NCBI GenBank assembly: GCA_036250195.1
Contig: JAVHZZ010000004.1
Coordinates: 321,060,128-321,124,127 of the forward strand
DNA length: 64,000 nucleotides
Direction of reading: 5' to 3'
DNA from: Mixophyes australis
Lineage: Eukaryota; Chordata; Amphibia; Anura; Limnodynastidae
Under the pieces are notes generated by a model. It saw nothing but the letters and a program-made list of their open reading frames with translations, was not told the origin of the DNA and ran no database searches. Each line of letters opens with the position of its first letter. Positions within the stretch are counted from its first letter, which is position 1. Shown here piece after piece: positions 21,539 through 32,458 of this stretch. The position numbers and the translations under genes were made by a program.

Positions 21539-22439
21539 ATGCTTGCAGTACTAGAAGACACTGAAATCCTAAGCACTTAAAGGCAGTCTGGGCAGGCTGT
21601 GGCCTGTAGTTCATCATGGACAAAATAATTTTCTACATGCTGGCTATACTTGGGGGGGAGGGGGGGGTTGGCATTTGTATTTGGAATCCAGCCCTGTGCT
21701 GACTGGCCTAGGGTTGATTTGACATTATAGCAAGGGGACCCCACGCTGCAGGTTGTCCTGCTATAGTGTTACCAGTCCAGGCTGCCAAAGCCTAGTGCCC
21801 GTAATAGTAAATATAGGGGGACCCCATGCTTTTTGTCTCCTGGATTGTGTTAATATCAGTCTAGACTGGCAGCACTAAACTTATTTAAGCTCTTTGCAGG
21901 GGTGATACGTCTCAATCTGCTCTCAGCTGTAGCAAAGTTGGCTTACATTTGACTTAAGGCCCTTAGTGCATAAATACAATACAACAGGGAGTGAAATATA
22001 CCAAATAATAGTCTATTTGCATTAGAACATTTAGTACACTACAAGGCTCTTTCGTTATATGATGCTGGCCAACTCATTTCAATGCTAAAGGTTTTTCCAT
22101 GCTTTTTAATGCTATAAGATGTAAGCGCTGTATTAACACTATATTATTCAACATATATTTTGACTATGACCAGTTTTTGTCCAGTTAATCAGGGGTTTTG
22201 CTTTTATTACATCTGTCGATAAAAAACCTGCCCATAAAAACGCCTCGGCATCACTATGAACCAGGGATCTACGAACAAAGGATTCTTTGCTTACCTCGTA
22301 AGATCCGCAAATTGACTTGCCAGAATGTTACTTTTCCTATAGGTTATATCTATTACCATGTTGATATGTTTCTTATGTGCACTATCATAGTGAAAAGTTT
22401 TTCTTTTTTTTTCTGTATATATATTTTCTAAGCCCCAAG
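21539..22439. other. Unclassified repeat-like sequence
   Basis: Contains GGGGACCCCACGCTGC and GGGGGACCCCATGC segments (21738 and 21819) that look like an old dispersed repeat. No gene seen. Confidence 0.35.
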
Positions 22440-23189
22440 GCTAGAGTGTCTCCCGGAGTTTAATTTATTTTCCATGCTTGGTGTCTTGCTTGGTGGGTTT
22501 TGGCAATGGGCCGATCGGATTGGGACATATGTGTTGTAATAACATGTTGTTTATTAATACTTTTCCGGTATGCCCCTCTCCGTTTAAACGGACCTGCCGA
22601 CCCTACCTTTAAATAGCAAGTTATTAATATTCTCTGTTATTCCGAGCTGAACATTTTTTTTCATGCATCTTTCATGTTGTTACGCTTGGCTGCATTTAGT
22701 TGCCCTATGTTGGCCCTGTATTCATCACAGGTGTTAGCAATTTTCCCCCTCCCTTAGGGTCTTAAAAAAAATCTACATTTACCTTGGATACGAATACTAG
22801 GTCCTCTCCTGGTAGGGGGATATCTTTTTTTATTTTGTTTTTCCCCGTTTATCATGGTATCTCGGTTGCCTGTGGACCCCCATTTACCTTTTAAGACATG
22901 GGTGGGGGTTGCTTTAGATATAGGCTTCACGCCCCCACATGTTACTCATTTTGCTGCCCCTCTCCCAATGTGGCAAATACCCTAACCCGATTTCTGGGTT
23001 ATTTCAGTTTGTTTTCCCCTTTTTTTTCCTTTTCCATTATCTTTTTTTCCTGGTCTTTTTGCTGTCCTTCCCCAGTAGCAGACACTAATTTCGGATAAGA
23101 AACCTTGCACCTACCTACTTTTTCTTTGTACAACATTCTCTACCAATGTCCCTTTTTGAGGTCTTGTATATGCATGTACCTAGTTCTTC

Positions 23190-23990
23190 ATGGTTAAACT
23201 ATTTTCTTTGAATGTAAGGGGTCTCAATTCCCCAAATAATAGTCGGTTAGCGCACAATACATTTCGCAAGTATAGAGCCAATAAAGTAGTCTTGCAGGAA
23301 ACTCATTTTTGCTCAAGGGCTCCCCCTATCCTTAAAGATCAACACTACCCTATTTGTTACTTAGCTAACAGCCCACTCAAACGAAATGATGTTGCCATTT
23401 TGTTCAGCTACAGAGTCACATTCACGTTGCACCAGAAACTGGAGGATAAACAGGGACGATATTTGATCTTAGCTGGTCATTTGGATAACAAGTCGGTCAC
23501 CTTGGTCTCCCTTTATGCCCCTAACTCTAGGCAAATACAGTTTCTGAAAGCTCTGTTTAAAGAGATACATAAAATTCGGCTTGGCAGTCTGAAGATTTTA
23601 ATTTAGACTTAGATCCCAGATTAGATAAGACCTACCTGCCTGGCGCCAATATAACCTCAGATTCTGGGGGTCATTCCCTTTCATTCCGCAAGCTGTTGTC
23701 TGAATTTGACGTGCACGACGCATGGCGTGCTCTGTCTGCAGGTGAGAAAGACTTTACTTACCATTCTCACGTACATAATAATTATTCCAGAATTGACCTC
23801 ATACTCACAGACAAATGGACCCTCCAACACTCTAAAACCATTTTGATACTACCAATTACTTGTCTGACCATGCTCCTGTCCTATGGCTCCCCTCTGCCCA
23901 CTCTTGTCCCCCAAAACTTTGGAGATTGCCTTCCTATCTCCTCACCAATATTGAAGGCAAGGCTGCCCTCCAAGATTCACTAGATAACTA
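23190..23990 (+). pseudogene. LINE ORF2 apurinic-type endonuclease domain
   Basis: The 23190 frame starts MVKLFSLNVRGLNSPNNSR with the conserved Asn of the endonuclease family, then LQETHF with the catalytic Glu, then VTLVSLYAPN. It stops at 23606. The domain continues in another frame with DFNLDLDPRLD and YSRIDLILTD (a DFN and an SxIDxI motif). The enzyme nicks target DNA to prime reverse transcription. The frame change near 23600 and stops before 24190 inactivate it. Confidence 0.85.
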
Positions 23991-24190
23991 ACTGGCCACT
24001 AATTCTATAGATGATGCATCAGTCTTAACACACAGGTGTGCCCTTAAAGCAGTTCTAAGGAAGGCCGCAATTCAAACGGGTGCTAGACTCAAAAGAGCCA
24101 ATGCCTTTATGCAGAGGGATTTAGAAACTAAAATTGTAGCTTTAGGAAACAACAACAAAACCAAACCCTCTATTACACTAAAAAATTAGT

Positions 24191-26042
24191 TTGTCCAGCT
24201 TAGACATCAACTTCAACAGGCAGCTTTTTCACGTCTTCGTCATACGTTTTATACAACGGGAAATAAGGCAGGGTGCATGTTGGCGCGGAAACTTAGAGGA
24301 CAACAAGTTAGGAACCACATCCGACATCTCTGGTCCCGGTGGATTAAAATTTTCGTACCCCAGGGATATTGCTAATTTGCTCGCAAATTCCTATGTGGGC
24401 CTTTATAATCTTAAAGACGATCCTAGCGTCCCGCAGCCCTCCCCGACTGACATCGACAACATCTTCCAACACTTACAACTCCCGTCTCTAGATGCAGACA
24501 CACTTCAAACCTTAAATAGCCCATGGACCTCTAGAAAGGTGAGAGATGTTATTAAAAATCTTCCGAAAGGAAAAGCTACTGGCCCAGACGGCTTTCTTAA
24601 CGACTTTTACACCATGTTTCAGAAGGATTTTGTCCCCATATTAGTCACTTTATTAAATCAAGGAAGAGGCTGTGGTGGATTTCCTAAGGGGATGTTGGAA
24701 GCTCGGATTGTAACTATTCTGGAACCGGGGAATTATGCGACAGAGTGTCGTAATTATAGGCCAATTTCTCTTTTGAACACAGATCTTAAGATCTACGCAA
24801 AACTGATTGCCAATAGGATTGCCCCCATTCTTCCATCTCTCATACACCCTGATCAAGTAGGATTTGTGTTGGGAAGCCAGGCGTCAGACAACACGAGAAG
24901 AGTACTAAACCTTGTTGAATACGCCTCAAGAAACTGAACTGAGCTGTTAATGTTTTATCTGGACACAGAGAAAGCATTTGACAGATTGCATTGGGACTAT
25001 ATTAAACAGGTTTTAATCAAATTTGGTTTCCAGGGGCTAATCCTACAGGCGATTATGGAGCTCTATCGCGGCCCTTCTTCCAAGATTTTAAGCAACGGAT
25101 TTCTATCTGACGCATTCCCCATTACCAATGGAACAATACAGGCATGTCCTTTATCACTCCTTATTTATGTATTGGTGTCACGGATCAATGTAGAAATACA
25201 GCTAAGGAGCCATGGATAGGTGAAAAAACAAACAATGTTTATTGTTGGAGAGTATGAACAGTTGATGACATAATAGCTTGCAGAATTTACCAGATATACA
25301 GCAGTTGCAGGTAAATGGGAGGTGAGGAAATATTCCAGGCAGCATGCACAGGGAAATGCACAGATAAGTCCCAGGTTCACATAAGGAACAGGTCAGCAGG
25401 TTGTATGTGAAATAGATCTCCAGCAGCATAAATCCAGGAGCCCAAACAGGAGGAAGTGACCACAGAGAATAACCTCAGGATGTGACAACAGGATGGGACA
25501 ACAATAACCAGCCCTGAATGCTGGGAGAGACAGGTATAAATGGAACACACCCAGGTGCATGATGGTACTAGGAGCACAACAGGCACAATAGCAGCACCTC
25601 TGGTGATCAGAGGTACTGCTGCTAACAAATAAAATGAACACAAATGATAAAGTTTGATAGTCCAGGAGGCAGGAGCTGCCAGGCAAAGCAGTATGCTACA
25701 GGCAGATAGTGACAATTGGCAATTGAGCCTCTAGTGGAACATTTGCGTAGATCAGTGTCTTGCAAAGGCCTTACTTTCTGGGGTGCCTCCCACAGCCTGT
25801 GTTTGTTTGCAGATGACGTCTTATTGTTTATCTCTGAGCCAGAGTCTTCCCTTGATCAGTTACACATCATACTGAATAGGTATACTCAGGCTTCTTACTA
25901 CAAACTTAATACAACAAAGATTGAAGAATTGCCATTTCATGTACCGCCAGATTCTTTAGTTCGCTTGAAGTCTAGATTTAAATATATATGGAAGGAGAAA
26001 GCGATTTCATACTTAGGAATCCACGTTCTCAGACGCATTTGA
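24191..26042 (+). pseudogene. LINE ORF2 reverse transcriptase, split by a solo LTR
   Basis: The frame at 24191 gives the RT0-2 region: LPKGKATGPDG, YRPISLLNTDLKIYAKLIANRI, and HPDQVGFVLGSQ. After a stop at 24935 it resumes with YLDTEKAFDRLHWDYI, which holds the first catalytic Asp. The domain breaks at 25175 where a solo LTR sits. It resumes at 25720 with LCLFADDVLLF (the FADD catalytic box) and KLNTTKIEELP. The catalytic residues are all present, so the damage is in stops, frame changes and the insertion. Confidence 0.88.
25176..25714 (-). mobile_element. Solo LTR, 539 bp, inserted in LINE RT
   Basis: The block has TGTCA...TGACA ends and is flanked by ATTGG on both sides (25171-25175 and 25715-25719). 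On the minus strand an AATAAA lies near 25240, close to the LTR 3' end, so the LTR reads minus. It interrupts the LINE RT codons, so it is younger than the LINE. Small minus-strand reading frames inside it are not genes. Confidence 0.88.
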
Positions 26043-26082
26043 AGTCAACTGCCCTCAACTCCATAAGCTCTCTACCTCATGG

Positions 26083-27396
26083 ATGACAACTGAATGGTCA
26101 TGGCTGGGTCGAGTAGCAGCCTTTAAAATGATGCTTCTCCCCAAACTTATGCATTTATTCCGAACTATCCACTACATTCTCCCAAAAAAGTACATGTCTA
26201 CATTCCATACATCGATGCTCAGATATATTTGGAAAGGTCGTCCATCTAGGTTGTCTTGTGCCCGTATGACATTGTCCAAAAAACAGGGGGGTTTAGCTTT
26301 ACCTGATCTGATCAAATATCAAGAAGCTTGCATCCTATCTCAAATTAGGGACTGGTCTCTCCCAACCTCCCATAAACCCGGGTGGATTTGGAAAGGACTC
26401 TTTATAATACATGTCCAATTGCAGATTTGATTTAGCTCCTCAAACATCTGAGGCCCCACTTGCTTGATCCCTTAACCTCTATAGCAGACACTCTGAGAGT
26501 TTGGGACAGAACCGTGGGCTCCTCTACAGAAGTTACCCTCCCGACTAGTAATATTTCTCTCCTCACTGTGTCTACATTTCTTCCTGATTTTGACATCTCT
26601 AGCTGGATCCAGGCGGGCCTCTCATTCCTAATGCACATGTTTGACCCTGAGGGCTTCTACTGTTTTGCACAGCTGCAGGATACATTTGCCCTCTAAAGAT
26701 TTTTATAAGTACTTGCAACTGAGGCAGTGGATCGGTGTCCTCCACTGACAGAACAGTCCACTCCACCCACTCCCTTCTCTTTTCTATTCCAAACTAAGGG
26801 TAACAATAAGGGTGAAATTACTTTCTGGTATAAACACCTTTCTTCTTTACCTAAACACACCTCCCAAACTAAATGGGAAATGGATCTCAATACCTCCCTT
26901 TCCCCGGCTCAGTGGGAAGTTATATATAGCAATTTGTCTACTATATCTAAATGTACCAATCATGTGGAAATGTTATATAAAATGTTTTATCGTACTTACC
27001 TTACCCCGGCCCATCTAAAGAAGATATGGCCTAATGAATCTAAGCTATGTTAACGCAAATGGTGTGGGAGATCTCATACATGTGTTTTGGTCGTGCCCTA
27101 GTTTTCAGCCTTTATGGCATGAGGTATTCGACCTTTCGAGGAAAGTTACTTCTACATCTTTAACCCCGACACCTCTTGCTGCTCTCCTTGATCTATACCC
27201 TGAACAATTGTCCAAACATTACAGATATATTTGGGGCCATATATTGGTAGCCACTAGAGTGGCAATTTCACAACTATGGAAACAGCCATTACTCCCTACT
27301 CTTCACAAAGTTATTGCGAAGATTCACTTTAGTTTCCAAATGGAGACATTAAATGCTCCTTACTCTATGTCACCGTCTTCCCCAATTGTTAAGTGA
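26083..27396 (+). pseudogene. LINE ORF2 C-terminal region with zinc-finger-like motif
   Basis: Three frames cover the connector (SWLGRVAAFKMMLLPKLMHLF, then MLRYIWKGRPSRLSCARM), a middle part, and the end. The end holds the CCHC-like motif region, HVFWSCPSFQPLWHEVF, and the tail LWKQPLLPTLHKVIAKIHF. The same region is seen in the LINE pieces at 7081-7936 and 46950-50340. It is disrupted by several indels. Confidence 0.8.
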
Positions 27397-27690
27397 ATAG
27401 CTTGGCACGAATTTACCACTGATGGCAAAGGTTCTAGATTAATCCTGCGCCTGAAATCACATTCTTACCCTGACCTCCCCTGATCTACCTCCAACCCCGA
27501 GCTAGACAATAACACTTTGTTCCTTCTCCCAAGTTGGTAGGATATTGTTGACATGTTTTTGTGCATATGTTGTATGGCGTGATATACAATGTTATGGCTC
27601 CTCCTTACTATGTACCCCCCCTTTTTTTCTTATTTCTGTACCCCTCCCTCCCTCCCTAACTTTTAAAACCTTAATAAAAATTATTGATGA

Positions 27691-29589
27691 TAATAAAAAA
27701 AACACCTCGAATCAGTGGTATAAGAAAACCCCTGTTTGATACATTTTCTCCTTTATCTTGATGGCTGAATAAGCACTGAACAATTCAAGAAATAGACAAA
27801 GACACACTTTGAAGAGCAGCTTTAACACAATGACACAACCTTTCCCTCCACATTTATTATAAAGTTATTAATGTTTACTTATACTGGATGAAATGGCAAT
27901 ACACCAGGATTGACCTCAGCAGTTACTATTCTACCTACCTTCTACCTATCTCACTACTGTCCAAATGAAATAACCACCACTCCAATCATATTGGACATGG
28001 TAGTTTCCCACACTGCAGGAAGAGGTTGTTTTAGAGTTACTAGTGCCATTGACATTTGTATCACGTTATTTTTCACAGTGTGAATGCAACTAAAATAGAT
28101 TTCCAATTTCCTGCTTACATAATGTGTGACTTAATGTGATACTGTGACATAACAGCACATGTAGAGACAGCTGGCACCATGCAGCTGCTGATATACTGAG
28201 CTGTTTGGCCTGAAAGGGAAAAATAACCTATTTATAAGTAGGGTTTATAATCAGATTACTTCTATAAATGGCTAGTAAAACATGAACATCACTTATATGG
28301 TGTGGATGTTCTATTTTGCAGTGATTAACCCATTCATTGCCAAGGATATATAATCTATGCAGGCAATAGTTAACTTCTAAAGAGCTACTAGTGTAGATTA
28401 TAACTGTCATGAAGTAATGTGCACATGAATTGATTGCTGTTCTTTTTGTTGACCTGCACAAAGTGCATACTAGCAAAAGTGACCCAGCAATTCCCAGTAT
28501 TAATTTATAACTTAGACTAAATATTGTTAGTTTATGTACATTGTTTGCACATAAACAAAATGTATGCTTTGGGCCTGATTATGATTGGCAAGAAAATTAC
28601 GACCCAGATGTAGATGCAAAAATTCACTTGAACAAGATACATGCAACTTAAAATCAGAGTATAGATGTCACAACAGAAAAGATATGCTCTGGCGTTTAGT
28701 GCAGTTAGGTTAATGATACCATCAATTTGTTAATGATGACTGCTATATGGGTATTGTTAAATAAAGATATTAATAGCATCCTCCCCCGCAACGTATATGA
28801 ATAACAGCAGCAGTGGTACAGCCTGGGACAACTTGGTTACCACTTTGCAGTGGGACAACGAGTGTAGGATCCCACTGCAAAAGTATTAAGCAGCAACAAA
28901 CTTTTCCAGGCTGTACTGGTAGCATTATAACAGGGAAACCCCTTAATGTGAACCAGCCTGTACAGCAAGGGGATGAAGCCCTGTATGGGAATCAGGCCAA
29001 CATAAAAAATAGTCCCCTGCTGGAAAGCATTGGTGTTGTAGGTGCCACCCTGATGTTGTTGGTGCCAGATGTAATGACACCCCAGACTTATGGACCTTCA
29101 CCTTCCTTATTAGGTATCACAAAGCCACTAACAAAAGAAAGGGAGCAATACGTAGATCGGTCCCTTTTGGCTATCATACAATATATCAGTTCACCCCTTA
29201 GCCAGATATCTCTTGAAAAATAGGTGGTAGGTTTATTGAATGTACAGTCTATATCACTCAATGGCTACAAATTAGCAACAGGCTACACGCCAAGCAATAA
29301 AATATATATGAAGGGTAACAATACTATACACTCAGTAGTAGTGATCATGCTGTATGAAAAGTTCTTCTCCAGCAGAAAGGGTATTTTATACCTTGCATAT
29401 TCCATTGGCTGTGGTCTGATCTAATGTCAGCACTCCTTTAGCGGGTACGCGGAAGGATGCATGGTGTTACAGTGTTATAGCCTTCAGACAGTGTTTTCAC
29501 AAGGTTAAACAACACATCTTTGTAAATGGAAAATTGTCCCTTTTTAAACTCTCCCAGGTTCCCTTGGTTCGGAAAGAGGGTGAAGGGTA
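27691..29589. other. No supported gene
   Basis: AT-rich sequence; GGGCCTGATTATGATTGGC near 28568 may be a MITE end. A 136-codon plus-strand frame at 28813-29223 resembles nothing known and has no supporting signal. Confidence 0.4.
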
Positions 29590-29872
29590 GAAGACACTCT
29601 GGTCACAGTAGTGGATTGGGCATTCAATCTTCATTCCAGTTTATCCCAAAGGTGTTCGATGGGGTTGAGGTCAGGGCTCTGTGCGGCCCAGTCAATTTCT
29701 TTCACACAAAACTCATCAAACCTTGTCTATGTAGTCCTTGCTTTTTGCACTGGGACACAGTAATGTTGGAATAGAAAAGAGCCTTCCCCAAACTGTTGCC
29801 ACAAAGTCGGAAGCATAGCAGTGTCCAAAATGACTTGGTATGCTGAAGCATTAAGAATGCCCTTCACTGGAG
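29590..29872 (-). pseudogene. Tc1/mariner-type transposase fragment
   Basis: On the minus strand from about 29872 the sequence translates as VKGILNASAYQVILD, LPTLWQQFGEGSFLFQH and, after a frame change, AQSPDLNPIEHLWD. These are the DDE-domain signatures of Tc1-like transposases (the Q/HD region and the DLNPIEHLWD box). Stops and a frameshift are present. It abuts the AT microsatellite where the outer hAT element landed. Confidence 0.85.
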
Positions 29873-30274
29873 ATATATATTAGAGATGGTCACTGACCCC
29901 CGTGTTTTGGTTTTGGATTCTGTTTTGGATCTGGATTACCGTCGTGTTTTGGTTTTGGTTTTGCAAAACCGCCATTGCGTGTTTTGGTTTTGGTTTTGGT
30001 TTTGTTTGGTTTTGTTTTGCTATTTTTTTGGAAAATCCATGTTTTTGGGCCTAAATTAACCCAATTTAGTGCTCCAACTGTTTTAGAGACAAGTAATCTA
30101 ATTGTTGAGGTAATAAATCATCCAAAAAAACAGTTTAATTCTTCGTTGGTAGGCCTATGCTACACACAAAACAGATTGTCTTCCCCTCCATCTATGCATA
30201 TTGGCAATGCAGCCATCGTCTTTGAATGTATATTACACCCTACACTTATAGTTAAATATGTAAAGAAATGGAAA

Positions 30275-30600
30275 AAGCCAGTTTGGTTTCTGTCTCTCAA
30301 GGCCCCCCTCCACTTGTATAAAATACCAAAAAATTCAGCCATTATAGACTGTACAATATTAATTGACATGGAGAAAGACAGTTTGGGGTCACTCTGTTTC
30401 TCTAGGCCCCCCTCCACTTGTATAAAATACCAAAAAATTCAGCCATTATAGACTGTACAATATTAATTGACATGGAAAAAGCCAGTTTGGTTTCTGTCTC
30501 TCTAGGCCCCCCTCCACTTGTATAAAATACCCAAAAATTCAGCCATTATAGACTGTACAATATTATGAAAAATGGACAAAGCCAGTTTAGGGTCACTCTG
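30275..30600. repeat. 100/104-bp subterminal array, outer copy (3 units)
   Basis: Three units beginning GGCCCCCCTCCACTTGTATA with ATTCAGCCATTATAGACTG. The inner copy has seven. Confidence 0.85.
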
Positions 30601-30761
30601 TCTATGACACCCTACCCTTAAGGATAAATTGCCCTAACAGCAGCCTTTCAAGTTGGTATGTGATATGGAAATGCCACAAGTCCCTTTCCTCTTTGGGGGT
30701 AGATTGCACCCTACACTTACATAGAAAGTTTTAAAAAGATGTTATCGGCATCATCTTCAGC

Positions 30762-31163
30762 TTAATCCTCACCCTCATCAGTGTGTACGTCATCATCACA
30801 GACTATCAATTCATCGCCGCTTGAATCCGCCATTAGAGAACAGTCAGTGCTTGGATGTCTTGGATGGTGAAGGCCTTCCTCGTGGAAGATGTAGTTCATT
30901 TTTATAAACATCATTTTCTCCCCATTTTTGGGAAGTAACCTTCTACGGCGATCACTGACTAAGTTCCCTGCTGTGCTGAACACTCGTTCAGAGTACACAC
31001 TGGAGGGTGGCAGCTTAGGTATTGCAAAGCAAGTTTGTACATGGGTTTCCAAATGGCCTGCTTTTCTTCCCAGTAAGGAAAGGGACTGTCTGACATTTCC
31101 ATATCAACTACCTCTTGAAAGTAATCCTCCACCATCCTTTGCATGTTTATACTCATATTGGAT
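30762..31163 (-). pseudogene. Outer hAT transposase, C-terminal part
   Basis: This segment encodes the hAT dimerisation region (PPSSVYSERVFSTAGNLVSD, then DRRRRLLPKNGEKMMF) and the acidic tail to a stop at 30762. One G is missing relative to the intact inner copy near 31010, which shifts the frame just before the conserved SERVFS box. The rest of the gene is 6.5 kb away at 37639-40230, separated by the inner element. Confidence 0.9.
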
Positions 31164-31569
31164 TAGAGATGGTCACTGACCCCCGTGTTTTGGTTTTGGA
31201 TTCGGTTTTGGATCTGGATTACCGTCGTGTTTTGGTTTTGGTTTTGGTTTTGCAAAACCTCCATTGCGTGTTTTGGTTTTGGTTTTGGTTTTGTTTGGTT
31301 TTGTTTTGCTATTTTTTGGGAAAATCCATGTTTTTGGGCCTAAATTAACCCAATTTAGTGCTCCAACTGTTTTAGAGACAAGTAATCTAATTGTTGAGGT
31401 AATAAATCATCCAAAAAAACAGTTTAATTCTTCGTTGGTAGGCCTATTCTACACACAAAACAGATTGTCTTCCTCTCCATCTATGCATATTGGCAATGCA
31501 GCCATCGTCTTTGAATGTATATTACACCCTACACTTATAGTTAAATATGTAAAGAAATGGAAAAAGCCA

Positions 31570-32296
31570 GTTTGGTTTCTGTCTCTCAAGGCCCCCCTCC
31601 ACTTGTATAAAATACCAAAAAATTCAGCCATTATAGACTGTACAATATTAATTGACATGGAGAAAGCCAGTTTGGTTTCTGTCTCTCAAGGCCCCCCTCC
31701 ACTTGTATAAAATACCAAAAAATTCAGCCATTATAGACTGTACAATATTAATTGACATGGAGAAAGACAGTTTGGGGTCACTCTGTCTCTCTAGGCCCCC
31801 CTCCACTTGTATAAAATACTAAAAAATTCAGCCATTATAGACTGTACAATATTAATTGACATGGAGAAAGACAGTTTGGGGTCACTCTGTCTCTCTAGGC
31901 CCCCCTCCACTTGTATAAAATACCAAAAAATTCAGCCATTATAGACTGTACAATATTAATTGACATGGAGAAAGCCAGTTTGGTTTCTGTCTCTCTAGGC
32001 CCCCCTCCACTTGTATAAAATACTAAAAAATTCAGCCATTATAGACTGTACAATATTAATTGACATGGAGAAAGACAGTTTGGGGTCACTCTGTCTCTCT
32101 AGGCCCCCCTCCACTTGTATAAAATACCAAAAAATTCAGCCATTATAGACTGTACAATATTAATTGACATGGAAAAAGCCAGTTTGGTTTCTGTCTCTCT
32201 AGGCCCCCCTCCACTTGTATAAAATACCCAAAAATTCAGCCATTATAGACTGTACAATATTATGAAAAATGGACAAAGCCAGTTTAGGGTCACTCT
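31570..32296. repeat. 100/104-bp subterminal array, inner copy (7 units)
   Basis: GGCCCCCCTCC occurs at steps of 100 or 104 bp (31591, 31691, 31795, 31899, 31999, 32103, 32203). The 4-bp difference comes from two unit types, one with TTTGGTTTCTGTCTC and one with TTTGGGGTCACTCTGTCTC. Confidence 0.9.
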
Positions 32297-32458
32297 GTCT
32301 ATGACACCCTACCCTTAAGGATAAATTGCCCTAACAGCAGCCTTTCAAGATGGTATGTGATATGGAAATGCCACAAGTCCCTTTCCTCTTTGGGGGTAGA
32401 TTGCACCCTACACTTACATAGAAAGTTTTAAAAAGATGTTATCGGCATCATCTTCAGC

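Larger units (their letters stand above)
22440..27690 (+). mobile_element. L1-like LINE, nearly full ORF2, degenerate
   Basis: From about 22440 a T-rich non-coding lead (probable inter-ORF region) precedes ORF2 at 23190. ORF2 gives endonuclease, RT and the C-terminal zinc region in order, ending near 27396, with an AATAAA at about 27672 and an A-rich tail. ORF1 was not identified, so the copy is either 5'-truncated or the ORF1 part is too decayed to see. Frame changes are frequent, and a solo LTR interrupts the RT domain at 25176-25714. Confidence 0.85.

Noticed and set aside
28813..29223. 136-codon plus-strand frame
   Set aside because: No recognisable domain, promoter context or repeat; low-complexity-free but unsupported, and length is within what chance allows in 64 kb.
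31540..32296. CRISPR-like regular repeats
   Set aside because: Units are contiguous 100/104-bp tandem repeats without unique spacers, within a eukaryotic transposon.
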